From Apostichopus japonicus (taxonomy: Eukaryota > Echinodermata > Holothuroidea > Aspidochirotida > Stichopodidae): a DNA stretch of 64,000 nt. Of this stretch, positions 1 through 10,828 are shown piece by piece. The notes under the pieces were generated by a model that worked only from the letters and a program-made list of their open reading frames with translations, was not told the DNA's origin and did no database searches. The stretch is from contig NC_092577.1 in NCBI RefSeq assembly GCF_037975245.1, forward strand, positions 22,408,398 to 22,472,397, written 5' to 3'. The first letter of the stretch is position 1. Each line of letters begins with the position of its first letter. The translations under genes and the position numbers were made by a program.

Positions 1-1600
1 TACTAGGTCCCACCCCTCGGGCCTCCCACCATCGGGCAGTGCCACTCGGTGCATAGGTTGGGGGGAGACAGGTAAGCGAGGAACGAAGTAAATACTCCAA
101 AACTTACTGGTTTGGATATTTACGAGTGACGAGCTTACCTGTCTCCATTCCCGCCTCCCTCCCCCGAGGGGGGTGGAACACAGCCGGACGGAGGAGCGGT
201 CCGCATTGACTTAACAAAACACCTTCTAGCACAGGCCAAGAGACCTGAGGAAAGGAGGTTCCACTACCGTACGAGCCCCCGTACCATCACCTTTTGTTAC
301 CAGCGAGTTTGTTGCAAAGATAGTTTTATCTTGACCGGCAGTAACTTGTAGTAATCGGTAGTAACTTGTAGTATCTCGTAGTAACTTAGGGCCACTATGA
401 GTGACTTAGGGAAGAGTGTCTTAAAGTGTTTTACATATATATGGAGAAGCGTTATATATATATTTCCTTTATAATGTTGATACTCTTTTTCTTTTGTCTT
501 TCTCCATTAAACACTACGGTGTTCAGGGCCTTGGGCCTAACTTGTAGAGTACCTTCTATTACCTTTTTTAGAGCTAAGGGGTACAGGCGTGGACGGGGTC
601 GTAGAGGGTAGCCCCCCTCCCCACAAGAAGGGGAGTACTACCCCTCCCGTTGGAAGCGTCAGAAATTCGATGTTAGGCTAGGAGTCGAGGGGGTAGCCCT
701 CCCATTTGTCGGGAAGGACTACTACTCGACTCCAAGGCAGAGACCACTTTGGAGGGGCTTTGGTCTCATGAGAAGGAAGGTTGGTGACCCGTGAAGCCGG
801 GTCACAGAGGGTGCACAGTGTTAAAAGGTTACCAGGACATTCTAGGCCCTTCTCTTTCTCTGTCCACACTCTCTTCCTCGGCCCCCTCTCCACCACCTCT
901 CCTTCCTCTCCTATCTGTACTAGGTCTCCCACTACTAGGGAGCCGCTGGGGTTGGGGAGCAAGTCTAGCATGTCCTGTAGCTACATTCTAAGTCCTGCTA
1001 GCCAGGTATTGATATTTAGCCAAAGAATGGGGGTGAACTGGGAACACACCAGACACGGAACCCTTCTGGAAAAAGTACGGCACTCGGGACAAGGGCAAGT
1101 TCATCCCAGGCCCTCACTGGCCGGAACCTGGAGCAAACAATGCATTTCAGCTGATACCTAGACATGACTGAATGACCCCTAGTTAAGGAAACAACTTCTT
1201 AACAATATGATCGGAGAAGCCCCCCTTCTTTGGGGAGGAAAACAGCTAACAAGGAAGAGATAGGTATAATGTAAACATATACATATAAATGTAATTATAA
1301 AATTACCTTAATATGATATACCCATGTGATATAAAATAATATACACATGTGGTATAAGGATAATTAAATATACACACATGATATAAGGGCAATGCGATAC
1401 TACCTTAACACCGTGCCTCGGCTAGAGGCCCGCGGCTTACAAGGTAACAGAATAGGCATAAGGCCAGCCCACAAAAAGGTGGGGAAAAACCAGGAACGAG
1501 CCTGGGAACAAGGAAGGGACAAGTAATATATATAAGAACGCCATGTTTTGGGAACCCTCGTTACGTCAGGGCGGTATACAGAAATAACTATTACAGACTA
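1..1600. other. Unassigned GC-rich to AT-rich DNA with small inverted and direct repeats
   Basis: No coding region is recognised; the ORFs here overlap on both strands and match nothing I know. Visible structure: an exact 14-bp inverted repeat (64-77 and 133-146, GGAGACAGGTAAGC) around a 55-nt loop, direct repeats of GTAGTAACTTGTAGTA type at about 340-390, a 7-bp stem (GTGACCC/GGGTCAC) at 784-805, an inverted GGAGTCGAG/CTCGACTCC pair near 680-735, and an AT-rich stretch with repeated CATGTGATATAA-like words at 1265-1400. It may hold an LTR or untranslated end of the Gypsy copy to the right, but no LTR pair could be shown. Confidence 0.5.
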
Positions 1601-1817
1601 CCAAACATAACATGTACCAATGATTACATCTCTTCTTCTTTACAGAAATAAAGTTTGTTTAAAAACAAGCAAAAGATTCCAGCCTGGAAAGCACTCAAGA
1701 CGTTTCAATAAGACCACGGGGTTTCTTAATGATCTAGGGCCACTTGCTTTTGTACTACTCCTATTTCATCCCAGGACTGTCCATGTCATGATAGTCTCAC
1801 TGGATCACCTGCAATCA

Positions 1818-4800
1818 CTATGGGTAAGCTTTAAGCATTTGGTCATGATAATACTTCTGCTTTGATTTTTTGACTCCTTTGTGCTTGATAATTTGCCAAT
1901 CTTTGGGTGACAACAGGTCCTCATGCCTTGGAAAATCTGACCTAAGTCTTCTGTTTATTAGCAGCTGGGCAGGTGACCTTCCACATGCCAGTGGAGTACA
2001 CCTCAGAACTACAAGTCCCTTATTAAGGTGTTGTGAACTTTCCTTACACTTTTTGAATACATTCTTAGCTGTTTCAACAGACCGTTCAATAAAGCTATTT
2101 GACTTTGCATAGTTAGGGCTTGAAGTACAATGCTGAAAATGCCATTCTTTAGCAAACTGTTGAAACTCCCTACTACAAAATGGGGCCATTATCACTGAAA
2201 AGAGTTTCTGGGATCCAATGACGCCCAAACAAACTCTTCAGTTTGGCTATCACTGCACTACTTGTGGTTGATGTTAGGCTTCTGGGTAATTTGAGTAGTA
2301 ATCCGTTTACAACAGATATTCCTTACCCTCCCACATGAATAAGTCTGCACCCACTTTTTGCCAGGGTAACGCTCATACCTTATAGGGTAACAATGGTTCC
2401 CTTTGCTGTTTGTTCTGGAATTTTTGGCAAGTTTCACATTTTTTCACCATTTCGGATATGTCTGTGTTCATACCCGGCCAGTATAGGGCCTCACGTACAC
2501 GGGATTTGCACTTCTCAATGCCTTGATGCCCTTCATCAGCGACTGCGGTACAACAATTCTCTTCCCTTTAAACACCACTCCATCAATAACACTGAGTTCA
2601 TTTTGAATGGTCCAATATGGCCTGACTAACATAGCACACTCATTTTTACTTAAGGGCCATCCATTGATGCACATGATAGCAAGAGACTTTGTTTCATCTG
2701 ACAATGACTCGGTTTTAATCTGATTGAGCCTATTGGAGGAGAGCGGTATGGTCTCTGTGATCACATATGTCAGATACTCCTTCACATTTTGTTCCATGGG
2801 ATGCTGTATGATCAGTTGCCCTTGAAAGGGTATCTGCTGCATACATAAATTTACCAAAGAAGAGGCTGGGCCACATGTTCTGCTGAACGTGGCCCCCTCT
2901 GTGTTATACCCACCATTGTTTCGTTCAATGCTCGCACCTGTGTACCCGTCGGCTTGCCGGACCGCCATCTCTCCACATGTGTGGCGGTCTGTGTGTTGAA
3001 AGTCACTAGATAGCCGTCTCCGGGACTTGGCGTGGAGGATTGCAATGGGGTCCTCATCACTATCCATTTTTGCCTAGCCAGGTGGCGATTAGGTGATGGG
3101 ATTTGTCCCCGTGTGGGCTGTAAAGCCATCGAGACTGTGCAACACCTTTTGCTGGAGTGTCCATTTGTCCGGTTGGTGTGGGATTGGTTTCACGCCTTCG
3201 TTATTGGTTGCACACAGTGGGCCATTAGTAGTGATTTTGTTTTGTATGGTTTGTTGCCCCCTGTGTGCCCAACCTGGGTTAGGGATCTGCTGTTGTTGTT
3301 TGCCGCTGTCATCAGGAGACAAATCTGGAACAGCAGATGCCGCCTAGTTTTCGATGGGGACGTCTGGAGAGCAGAGGATGTTGTACCCCTCGTGCAAAGT
3401 GACATCAGGTTGCGCATGGAGGCGGACCATGCACGGCTTCCCGACACTGCCTTACGTAGACGCTGGCGCAAGCCTGTCGTCTACTATCGGGACGGCGTTC
3501 CCGGATGAAATTTGGAGTGAGTTAGTTGGTAGGTGTGGGGGTTGTGTGGTCGTTATATAATATTGGTCGCTTTTATTTTTACTGTTTGTGGTTTGGGGTT
3601 GGGTTTTTGGGACCGGTTTGTAGTGTTTTATTTCTTTTGCTTCTGTTGGCTTTTGGGTCCGTGTCCTTTTCGCGTCACGTTAAACGCTGCGTTAGTGAGA
3701 GATTGATGGGTTTCACTTGTTGTTTTACAGACTGGGATTGTTTTTGTTTCTGTTGACCTTTGGTCCGTGTCCAATTTCTTAGCACGTAAAAAGCATAATT
3801 TACCTGGTGTGTAAAATGCATCTACATCATACTTCTGCAGCCTAATTAACATTCTTTGAATTCTCAGAGGACAATCATTTCAAACAGTGGCACTAGTGGT
3901 TTGTGATCAGTCTCCACGCTTACTTTTTGCCCATAGATAAATTGGTGAAAACGTTCAAATGCATTCGTAATTGCCAATAGCCCTTTCTCTATTTGAACAT
4001 ATTTTGTTTCTGCCTCCGTCATTGCCCTTGAGGCATATGAGACGGGTTGCCAACTGTCAAACTTTTGTAGTAGTACTGCGCCTAACCCTGAACTTGACGC
4101 ATCAGAAGATATTATTACCTTGACTAGGATCATAGAACTTAGGCACTGGTTCTGTAGAAAGCAGTTCTTTCAAGTCAGGCAGGCTTGCTCCTGTATTGGC
4201 GTCCAGTCCCACTCTATCTTTTTGTGTAATAATATCCTAAGAGATGGAAGTTTTTGTGGACAAATCAGGAATAAATTTGGCCAAGTAGTTGACCATGCCT
4301 AGTAGCCTTTGGAGATCTTTCTTACACTTACGCCTTAGCATATTTCTTATCGCAGACACCTTTTCTGGGTCTGGACCAATCCCATCGCCAGAGAGACTGT
4401 CTCCAATGAACTTCAGTCGTGTTTGTCCTAACTGACACTTCTCCCGATTAAGTTTCAGGTTTACTTTCCTTGTGACTTCTAACACTTCTTTTAGACGGGA
4501 GTCATGCTCCTATTTTGTGTTGCCGCATAGTATGATATCATATATAGAGGTATTTACACCACTTATACCGGAATAGTGAACTGACTGTTTTGTGGTAAAC
4601 CTCTGGTGCTGAAATCACACCGAATGGTAATCGCAGGAAGGGATACCTTCCAAATGGTGTTATAAACGTGCAGTTATTACTGCTACTCTCGTCAAGTCGC
4701 AACTGCTAAATCCTGACGACGCATCAAGTTTACTAACAAATTTAGCATAGGCAAATTCAGCCATTCTTTCCTCACGAGATGGCAACTTAAAATGTTCCCT

Positions 4801-5318
4801 CTGGATTTGTTTCTTTAGATCCCTGTGATCCAGGCAAACCCTTATCTGTAGGTTCATCTATCTTTTCAATTACATGTTGGGATTCCATTCTATCTATCTC
4901 TTTCTCAACTTCATTCCTGATTTTGAAAGGAACCTTTCTACATGCATGAAATACTGGCTGAGTATTTTCCTTAAGTTTCATTTCATGTACACCTAGGAGA
5001 CATCCCAAAACCTGGAATACGTCCTTGTACTCCTCTAATAACTCCTGATAGTTTGAATCCGCAACTTCTATTGACAAGACTCTCTTAACTGTTTTTACTT
5101 TGTCACATGTTCATAGACCTAAGATGGGCTGTACCTCCTGAGGTACCACTACGAATGATGTATACACAGTAACATTCCTATACTGTACAGTAGCCATACA
5201 CTTACCAAGATTTGGAATCTCAGTCACACCATAACCTTTAATCTTAGTGTTCGTTTTATGTAGCTTGAATTTACCCTTAAGCATACCAAACTCTTTCTTA
5301 GGTAATACATTAACCGTA
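1818..5318 (-). mobile_element. Gypsy/Ty3-type retrotransposon pol remnant (dead)
   Basis: Minus-strand pieces appear in Gypsy pol order: protease end (PILGL near 5115), reverse transcriptase start (FHACRKVPF; later VCLDHRDLKK and KLDASSGF, about 5000-4680), RT palm and thumb (LKLNREKCQLG, about 4430), RNase H (SDASSSGLGAVL, 4100-3870), connection (YAADTLSRA, 2840; GWPLSKNE, 2650), and an integrase-like piece at 2228-1818 (FAKEWHFQH). Several frames are needed. An in-frame TGA lies at 5111-5113, the RT active-site aspartate pair reads IYDII instead of a double Asp, and a TAG follows it. A LINE (2856-3794) splits RNase H from the connection region. No gag or LTRs could be recognised. This is an inactive genomic fossil; only the breaks are described. 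Confidence 0.85.
2856..3794 (+). mobile_element. 5'-truncated LINE: ORF2 C-terminus plus 3'UTR, inserted in Gypsy
   Basis: The plus frame ending at the stop near 3508 carries the zinc-binding C-terminus of non-LTR reverse transcriptases (LRDLAWRIA near 3020; then a Cys cluster and HLLLECPF at about 3110-3170) and ends in the motif KPVVYYRDGVPG. A 3'UTR follows, ending CACGTAAAAAGC. The insertion is bounded by a near-perfect duplication of Gypsy target sequence: ATAAATTTACC at 2845-2855 and ATAATTTACC at 3795-3804. Gypsy reading resumes on both sides, so the limits are well supported. Polymerase, endonuclease and ORF1 are absent. The 3' end matches the half-LINEs at 5771 and 54349. The clade is not resolved; the CCHC-type ORF1 of its relatives recalls Tx1/L1-like elements. 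Confidence 0.85.
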
Positions 5319-5375
5319 GGTGTTCATTAATAATGGGTCAATAAGCCAACTGTACAGCAAACTTCTCTACTGGGT

Positions 5376-5564
5376 GCTTTTTACGTGATCCGCCATGCGG
5401 GATACAAAACGTCTGGACCAAACGGCACTACCGAACCATCCCATTGTGAAAAACGAAACCCAGGTCAAGCGAGCCAAAAAACAACATACGCCCGCCGACC
5501 TGCAGCGACGAAAAACGCCCAACAGAAACATTCCAAAAACTACAAAAGGACGACCCGCACGCAG
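5376..5564 (-). mobile_element. LINE 3'UTR fragment (189 bp) with 6-bp target duplication
   Basis: This is a minus-strand 3' end of the same LINE group. Its terminal bases read CACGTAAAAAGC, as in the other copies, and the body aligns with the fragment at 39597-39980 (shared words CCATCCCATT, GGTCAAGCGAGCC, AAAACGCCCAAC). It is flanked by CTGGGT at 5370-5375 and 5565-5570, a likely target-site duplication. It interrupts the integrase-core fragment. It has no coding capacity. Confidence 0.75.
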
Positions 5565-5760
5565 CTGGGTTACACACATCAAGCACCAAGTCATCCTCAA
5601 GACTGCACAACTCTTCATAAAAGAGGCAAGTTACATCCTTGTGTACATCCCTCCAAAGACGTTCAATACGCTCATTATGAACAGCTCTCCAGTAAGGTGG
5701 CTCCCAAGGCTTAGTCCACGCAGAGAGGTCATAAGCAGGGCAACATCTATGTTCCACCAT

Positions 5761-5770
5761 AGTCACTGCG
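5761..5770. repeat. Target-site duplication, left copy (AGTCACTGCG)
   Basis: Exact 10-bp match to 7590-7599. The two copies bracket the half-LINE, and integrase-core sequence resumes outside both, which fixes the element boundaries. Confidence 0.9.
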
Positions 5771-7589
5771 GGTTCGTAGTTGGTTTTCGTGGAGTGCGGA
5801 CGTGTTTTCGGCTGTTCGCCACTTTTCGTTGACCACACTCTGTGTTTTTTACGTTGGCCTTTCAATAGTTTGTAGTTTGTTTAGTGTAGTTTTGGCTTTG
5901 TTTCGTGTTTTTAGTAGGTGCATGGCTTGACACACCCCTAGCTGTCACGGCGGTTCGCCGTGACAGCAAAATCGTATTGTTGAGTTTTTCGGGGGCGCGG
6001 CTAAGGTCGTCCACGGACAAGTTTTTTTCACTTTTGCGTTCTGTTGGTTTAAAGCTCCCTGGAGAGGTTGACGCGCTTCAGCGTAAACCTCTCCGGGGTA
6101 TGAATTGTCTTCATGTTAGATTCACCTCGGAGGCTGCCCGCGTCCGAGGCGTCCATGTGTTGGAGGGAGTTGAGGGACTGAAGGTTACACCGTATTACAG
6201 TTCGGTGTGGATGAGTCCTCTACCTCCCTGTGGACATGTCTGAACAGGTTCTTGTGCGGACACTGGGGCGTTTTGGGAAAGTGACCGGCTACGAGGAGCC
6301 GGAATTCCTTGAATGTAAGGGTGGCAACACCGGGACTAGACGAGTAAGAGTTGAGCTCAAAACCGATATCCCCTCTACCTTGTGGGCTAATGGGCACAGG
6401 GCCCACATTGCATACCCGGGCCAGCCTCGCACTTGTTGTAGGTGTGGGCTAGAAGGGCTGAGGCTAGGTTGTGCCCCAACAAGTGGTGTAGCCGCTGCTT
6501 AAAGGGGATATCGAGTGTAAAGGGGATATCGTTTGCAACTCGTGTGGGAAAACGGGTCATCTCGCCCGTTTATGCCCAGACCGCTCATACGCCGCGAGAG
6601 TGGCTACGAGCGTGGTTGAAGCGGTCCCTGTCCCGGCATCTGACACCGTACCACCTGATGCTCCTGTCATCGCTCCAGTGTCCGACACTAGCGCTCCGGT
6701 GGAGGCTTTGTTCCCCCTTTCGTGTCCGACCTCTCTCCTGATCGAACTTGCCAAGACTGCCAGCCTGCCCACTGAGGCAGAGCAGGACAAAACGGCGGAG
6801 ATGGTTCTAGCGGAGTGGCATGCGGCGCAGGATGCCGCTTGTACTGGTTCACCGGTAGCTACGCCCGCTATCGGTGATATTAGTTGGGCCCCGAGTCAAA
6901 CGGCCCAAGAGACATTAAGTGGCCCAGATTCTGACTCGCCAATGGAGAACTGCAGTACAGCCTTATTCGTTGTGGCTAAGGAGTCCTCCGATTGGTTTGA
7001 TGAGACGAAACAGGCCACTGATCTCATTGACTCGAGTGGCCCTTCCACTCTACCCGCAGCCGCTTCCGCTATGCCGGACACGATGGCCGCTAGTGGACCT
7101 CCTGTTCCTGACAGGGAGATCCACTCGATCACGGTTGACGAGGAGCTAAGAAATCTGCTTGCTCGTAAGAAAAGGGGGAACACTGCTAGGGGCCTGAAAA
7201 GACGCATATTGGGAAAACTTTGGAGGTAATGCGCAGGCCTGTTGTCTGCTGTCGGGACGGCGTACCCAGGATGAGGTTTGAGTGAGTTACTTCTTAGGTG
7301 TGGGGGTGTGGTCGTTGCATAATGTGGGCCGGGGGGGGGGGGTCTGTTTGTGGTTTGGGGTTGGCTTTTTGGGGCTGCTTTGTAGAGCTTTGTTGTTTTG
7401 GTTCTGTTAGCCTTTTGGTCCTTGTCCTTTTCACGTTACGTTGAACGCTGCATTGTATACGTTTGTGGGTTGGTGAGAGGTTTCTGTTTGTGGGTTTTTG
7501 GTTGGTCTTGGTGGTTGTTTAACAGACTGGGATTGTTTTTTATTTTCTTGACCTTTGGTCCGTGTCCGTTTTCTTTGCACGTAAAAATC
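5771..7589 (+). mobile_element. ORF1-only 'half-LINE' copy 1
   Basis: A 1.82-kb non-LTR element containing a 5'UTR, a gag-like ORF1 and the 3'UTR of the LINE group, with almost all of ORF2 missing. The 5' leader (TGGAGTGCGGACGTG) and whole layout match the copy at 54349-56182. After the ORF1 stop the sequence passes directly into the last codons of ORF2 (compare 3466 onward) and the common 3'UTR ending CACGTAAAAATC. It has an exact 10-bp target duplication. Because the second copy has the same junction, this is a subfamily and not a random deletion. It would need a partner LINE to supply reverse transcriptase. Confidence 0.85.
5940..7229 (+). pseudogene. LINE ORF1 (gag-like, CCHC zinc-knuckle) with frameshifts
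   Basis: Homologue of the better preserved ORF1 at 56005-54721. The reading frame runs through RRDSKIVLLSFSG, then SVGLKLPGEVDALQRKPL, shifts near 6240 into the RNA-binding-like region (LVRTLGRFGKV, GTRRVRVEL), reaches the first CCHC knuckle (about 6430), shifts again around 6480-6600 where the second knuckle is damaged, and continues open to TAA at 7227-7229 with a Pro/Ser/Ala-rich tail and a basic C-terminus (RKKRGNTARGLKRR). The stop overlaps an ATG (TAATG). The protein would coat element RNA. At least two frameshifts make this copy inactive. Confidence 0.8.
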
Positions 7590-7599
7590 AGTCACTGCG
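7590..7599. repeat. Target-site duplication, right copy (AGTCACTGCG)
   Basis: Right partner of 5761-5770, directly after the LINE terminus. Confidence 0.9.
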
Positions 7600-7739
7600 C
7601 ACTCTTCATGGCACCCCATAATCCTTGATACCATTTACGAAATGCCTAAGAACAGTGTTGGACTCTTGGCATCACAAACTGTCTCACAAGCTAGATACGG
7701 CACTAGTCTTGAAAATCCATCAATACATGACATACATGC

Positions 7740-7783
7740 ATGCATACATACATACATACATACATACATACATACATACATAC
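7740..7783. repeat. (CATA)n microsatellite
   Basis: About ten tandem CATA/TACA units. It abuts a region rich in the word TGGAGAC, as does the CATA tract at 24894-24917. Confidence 0.9.
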
Positions 7784-7862
7784 TCATGTTGTGGGCCTAA
7801 TGGAGACTTTCCCTGTGGAGACAACTTCTGAGACTCCCATCATCCTCATCAAACATACCCTT

Positions 7863-8088
7863 TGGAGACTTCATTACACAAGTTGGTATTGGAATGCAGT
7901 TCAGTACCATCCTTATGAATCACCATTCCTTCAGGAGACTAGTTTACATAAGTTGGTATTAGACTGCAGATCAGTACCATCCTAATGAATCATCCTTCCT
8001 TCTGGAGACAAGTTTACATAAGTTGGTATTGGACTGCACTTCAGTACCATCTTTATGAATCATCCTTCCTTCTGGAGACCACTTTATA
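7863..8088. repeat. 70-bp tandem repeat, three units plus partial
   Basis: Units start at 7863, 7933, 8003 and 8073, an exact 70-bp period. Each contains GGAGAC, AGTTGGTATT, TCAGTACCAT and TCATCCTTCCTTC blocks with about 10 percent divergence. A weaker half unit precedes at 7800-7862. Confidence 0.9.
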
Positions 8089-9882
8089 CATTCTCAAAAA
8101 CCAAACCTTCCAAATGCTGTAATACACAACCTTGCTTGGGTTAAAGTCCAGTACTGTTCTTATATTTTATATTACCCCTTGTAAGCCTATAATGACTGCA
8201 TTGTAAATTTCACAAGGGAATTATCAAGAAAAATACAGTTGGCCATGCTTAAATTTTTACAAGAGTTATTACTTTTTTACATGTATTCATTCCCACTTCT
8301 CCAGTAGACAAGCCAAGTGAAGCTTTCATAGAAGTTTTAGTTTATCTCAAACAACAAAGTTCAGTTTTTAACTACAGTTTATTGCCCTGATCATCCGGCA
8401 TATTCTCTCAGGTCCTTCAACAGAAATGCATACAAATATGAAAAGGGACAGACATTATATGAACACCATTTATTTAAAACAAGTAAACATTACAACATGT
8501 TCAATTAATGTTAAGAAATGTTCAAATTATTTGTAAAAAATTTTAAGCAAGTTTCAACTTACAACTAGTAACATAATAACAGTAATACTGACAACACAAC
8601 ATGGGCTGAATCAATGTACAGAAGTAAAATGACAGTGGACACCATTTTCTTTTTTACTGTATTAGAGATAAGAAAATAGAATGCAAATATGTACTTTGGT
8701 CTTGATAATGGAAGATGATTTCCATCATGTTTGCATTGGTGTATTAGTTGCATCAAAACTGAAATATCTTCACTGTTGCTAACCTTTCACTGAATATAAC
8801 AAGAAGGAGCACATGCACTAGTACAGCAAATATGAACCAAGATAATTTCCGATGTCCGAAATTACCAGGTACTTGGCATCTGGAATATTTTCTTCTTCAC
8901 ATTTGTTTTACACGTGGTTAACATCTCAAATCTTTTTCACCCACCCTCTGACTCTCAAAGATTAGCAGCTGTACGAATTGGAACATAAATGAATTCTGCT
9001 ATTTATTCTCCTTGATGAAACTAAGCCATGTAATACTGTCAACAGTAACATTAAAAGGGAAAGCCATTTGTTTAACTTGATAACACAACCAAAATACAAA
9101 CAAAGTATGATTTCAAAATGACCCAGAAATGAAGCTTTTTAGCTCAGTTTATTGAGTTTCAACAAACACCTGCTTTAAAACATACAAATATTGAACACAA
9201 AAAGGTAATTTTAAGAAGATCATGTCTCTTTTTTGATAACTGATATTGCCTGTCCTTTACTCTCAAAATAACTTTGTTCTTGTCAACATATACTGTTAAA
9301 TAGCCTCTCAAAGAAGTTTTTAAAATTTTCTTATAAATGAAGCACTTAAGCTAAACTGATTTTGAAGTTTGGTTTGTGACTAAAATCTCAGTTCCTAAAA
9401 ACAACTAACAGACATTTGCTATCGGAAGTAAAGAACTGTTAAACACAAAAAATTCATTCAAATAAAACCCTTTAACTTTTCTTTTGCACACTGTTCTTTG
9501 CTTGTACAAATACATCTGACTGACCTGATGCAGTAGGCATATCCACCAGGAAATCTCCTCACTTTTGTATCAGATTTGTATCTCTTTTTGATCTCATTTC
9601 CTAATAACCACACTAAACAAACATTTCTATCAGAAACACATTTACATTTAACACAAACAGGTCATTTGGGTAAAATCATTCCATTTTTTGGGCATTATTG
9701 ACCTGATACAGCAGGGTTTTCAGTCGGAAACTGTTCTCCCTTTAATGTGCTTGAAACCCTATATTCCTTTCCTTGTAATCTTACCATCTTACCTTACAAC
9801 ATCTTACCTTTAAACATATTCTTTATATTGTAGGGAGAGCAGGAGTGATATCTGTCAGGGACCATATGCAGCAGGAACTGAC
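8089..9882. other. AT-rich intergenic DNA, nothing recognised
   Basis: Stops are dense in all frames and no domain, RNA gene or terminal repeat was seen. It lies downstream of the last exon of gene A (minus) and may include its 3' untranslated region. Confidence 0.5.
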
Positions 9883-10105
9883 TTAAATTCCTTTTGCCAA
9901 TCTTACAATTTGGTTCCGGACATAGTCTTTTACGTTGTCAGGAGTCCTTCTGGCGAGACATGGAAATTTTTCAACAGCAGACCTGCAGGCATCTCTGCCA
10001 GGGTTTTTTCCTTGCCTTATGTTCTTTTGAAAATGCTTGAAGATGGTCTTTTTTCCTCAGTTGTCCAAGGGACTTTTTTCTTTTGCTTTCGGAAAAGTCG
10101 TTTAC
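9883..10105 (-). CDS. Gene A last exon: Myb/SANT-like domain (one-base frame break)
   Basis: The acceptor CTCCTGCAG precedes 10105. The phase-1 frame reads KKVPWTTEEK, then, after an A6 run at about 10051, one base is missing and the remainder continues in another frame as HFQKNIRQGKNPGRDAC, FPCLARRTPDNV and a final QIVRLAKGI before TAA at 9883-9885. Trp and acidic positions fit the C-terminal Myb/SANT-like domain of this family, as in gene B at 26909-26641. Exon length (223 nt) is one base short of keeping phase, which agrees with the break. The homopolymer context makes a sequencing error as likely as a mutation. Confidence 0.7.
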
Positions 10106-10756
10106 CTGCAGGAGGTAATAGTAAAACGCAAAGTTTATGTAACCTGCTGAAACTCTTTAATGAATAAAAAACATTTTCTGTGAACTTGCTTCCTTCCCTC
10201 TAGTGCTTTTTAAATGATAAATATATATACACATCCACTAACGAGTAATTATAGGTTCTTCTAAAATGCTATAACCAGGGCTTCTCTTTCACAACACTTC
10301 CTTGTCGGTATGTATGACATAAAAAGTTTGACTAGATATACCTGATGCACACTGGAATTTGTCAACTCTTTTAAGTATGCCTTCAATCACAAAATTACAA
10401 ATTCACAACAAAACAAGCACAATGATGTTGCAAAAGCCTAGCTAAGATGTGAATTGTCAGTCATGGCAGAAGTGGGGGCCATCTTGGACTCCAGTTAGTT
10501 CCAAACAGGAACCCTTGGCTGGATAATACTCATATAGGCGATGGAATCCAGCGGGGATTTGAAAGTCCTTGACACTATCGAAGTTGGAGTGACTGCATGT
10601 TGGCATATAGTGCAGAAAGACTTGCATTGAGAAGGGTACCTGACAACTGGGATCCAAAAAATTGACATTCAATTAACCAGCTTAGGGTCTTAAATTACAC
10701 TCATCTTTCTCAGATATAACATTATCTATATTGCATTATCTCTACCAAAAACTCAC

Positions 10757-10828
10757 CAGATGAGGTGTTTTCCAGTACCAATTGATCTTCAGAGCCCTGT
10801 GTCCCCCTTTCATCATCTGAATGGTTAT
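10757..10828 (-). CDS. Gene A small acidic exon, copy 2
   Basis: 72 nt, phase 1-1, with acceptor TGTCTTACAG and donor GTGAGT. It encodes NHSDDERGTQGSEDQLVLEN followed by TSS. It is paralogous to 12188-12120 and links the recombinase-like exon to the Myb-like exon. No domain; a flexible acidic linker is likely. Confidence 0.65.

Larger units (their letters stand above)
5325..7733 (-). pseudogene. Retroviral-type integrase core gene fragment, split by two LINEs
   Basis: Read on the minus strand and skipping two insertions, the pieces form an integrase-core protein of the multicopy invertebrate/fish family with the signature HNxRIERLWRDV. DGFSRLVPYLACE lies at about 7720-7690, further core sequence continues to 7590, then (after the half-LINE) the region to 5571 holds WRAVHNERIERLWRDV and FYEELCSLEDD, and (after a second LINE piece) FAVQLAY and PIINEHL lie at 5369-5325. 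Frame breaks occur near 7650-7600 and 5770-5700. Gypsy protease sequence begins at about 5318, so the fragment is also truncated there. It is distinct from the Gypsy integrase because its signature differs and it lies beyond the Gypsy protease. It is a dead fragment. Confidence 0.7.

Noticed and set aside
426-1161. Several overlapping ORFs of 60-126 residues in GC-rich DNA
   Set aside because: Opposite-strand frames overlap, composition follows GC bias (Pro, Ser, Arg, Gly), and no motif is present.
7740-7800. CRISPR-like repetition at CATA tracts and the 70-bp repeat
   Set aside because: Units are contiguous without unique spacers, and the context is eukaryotic.
9910-10167. Plus-strand ORF of 85 residues
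   Set aside because: It is the antisense of the gene A Myb-like exon, which shows conserved residues and splice signals on the minus strand.
10457-10672. Minus ORF of 71 residues with a possible acceptor at 10640
   Set aside because: Its phase does not match the phase-1 exons around it, and the Myb-like exon at 10105 is the better continuation.
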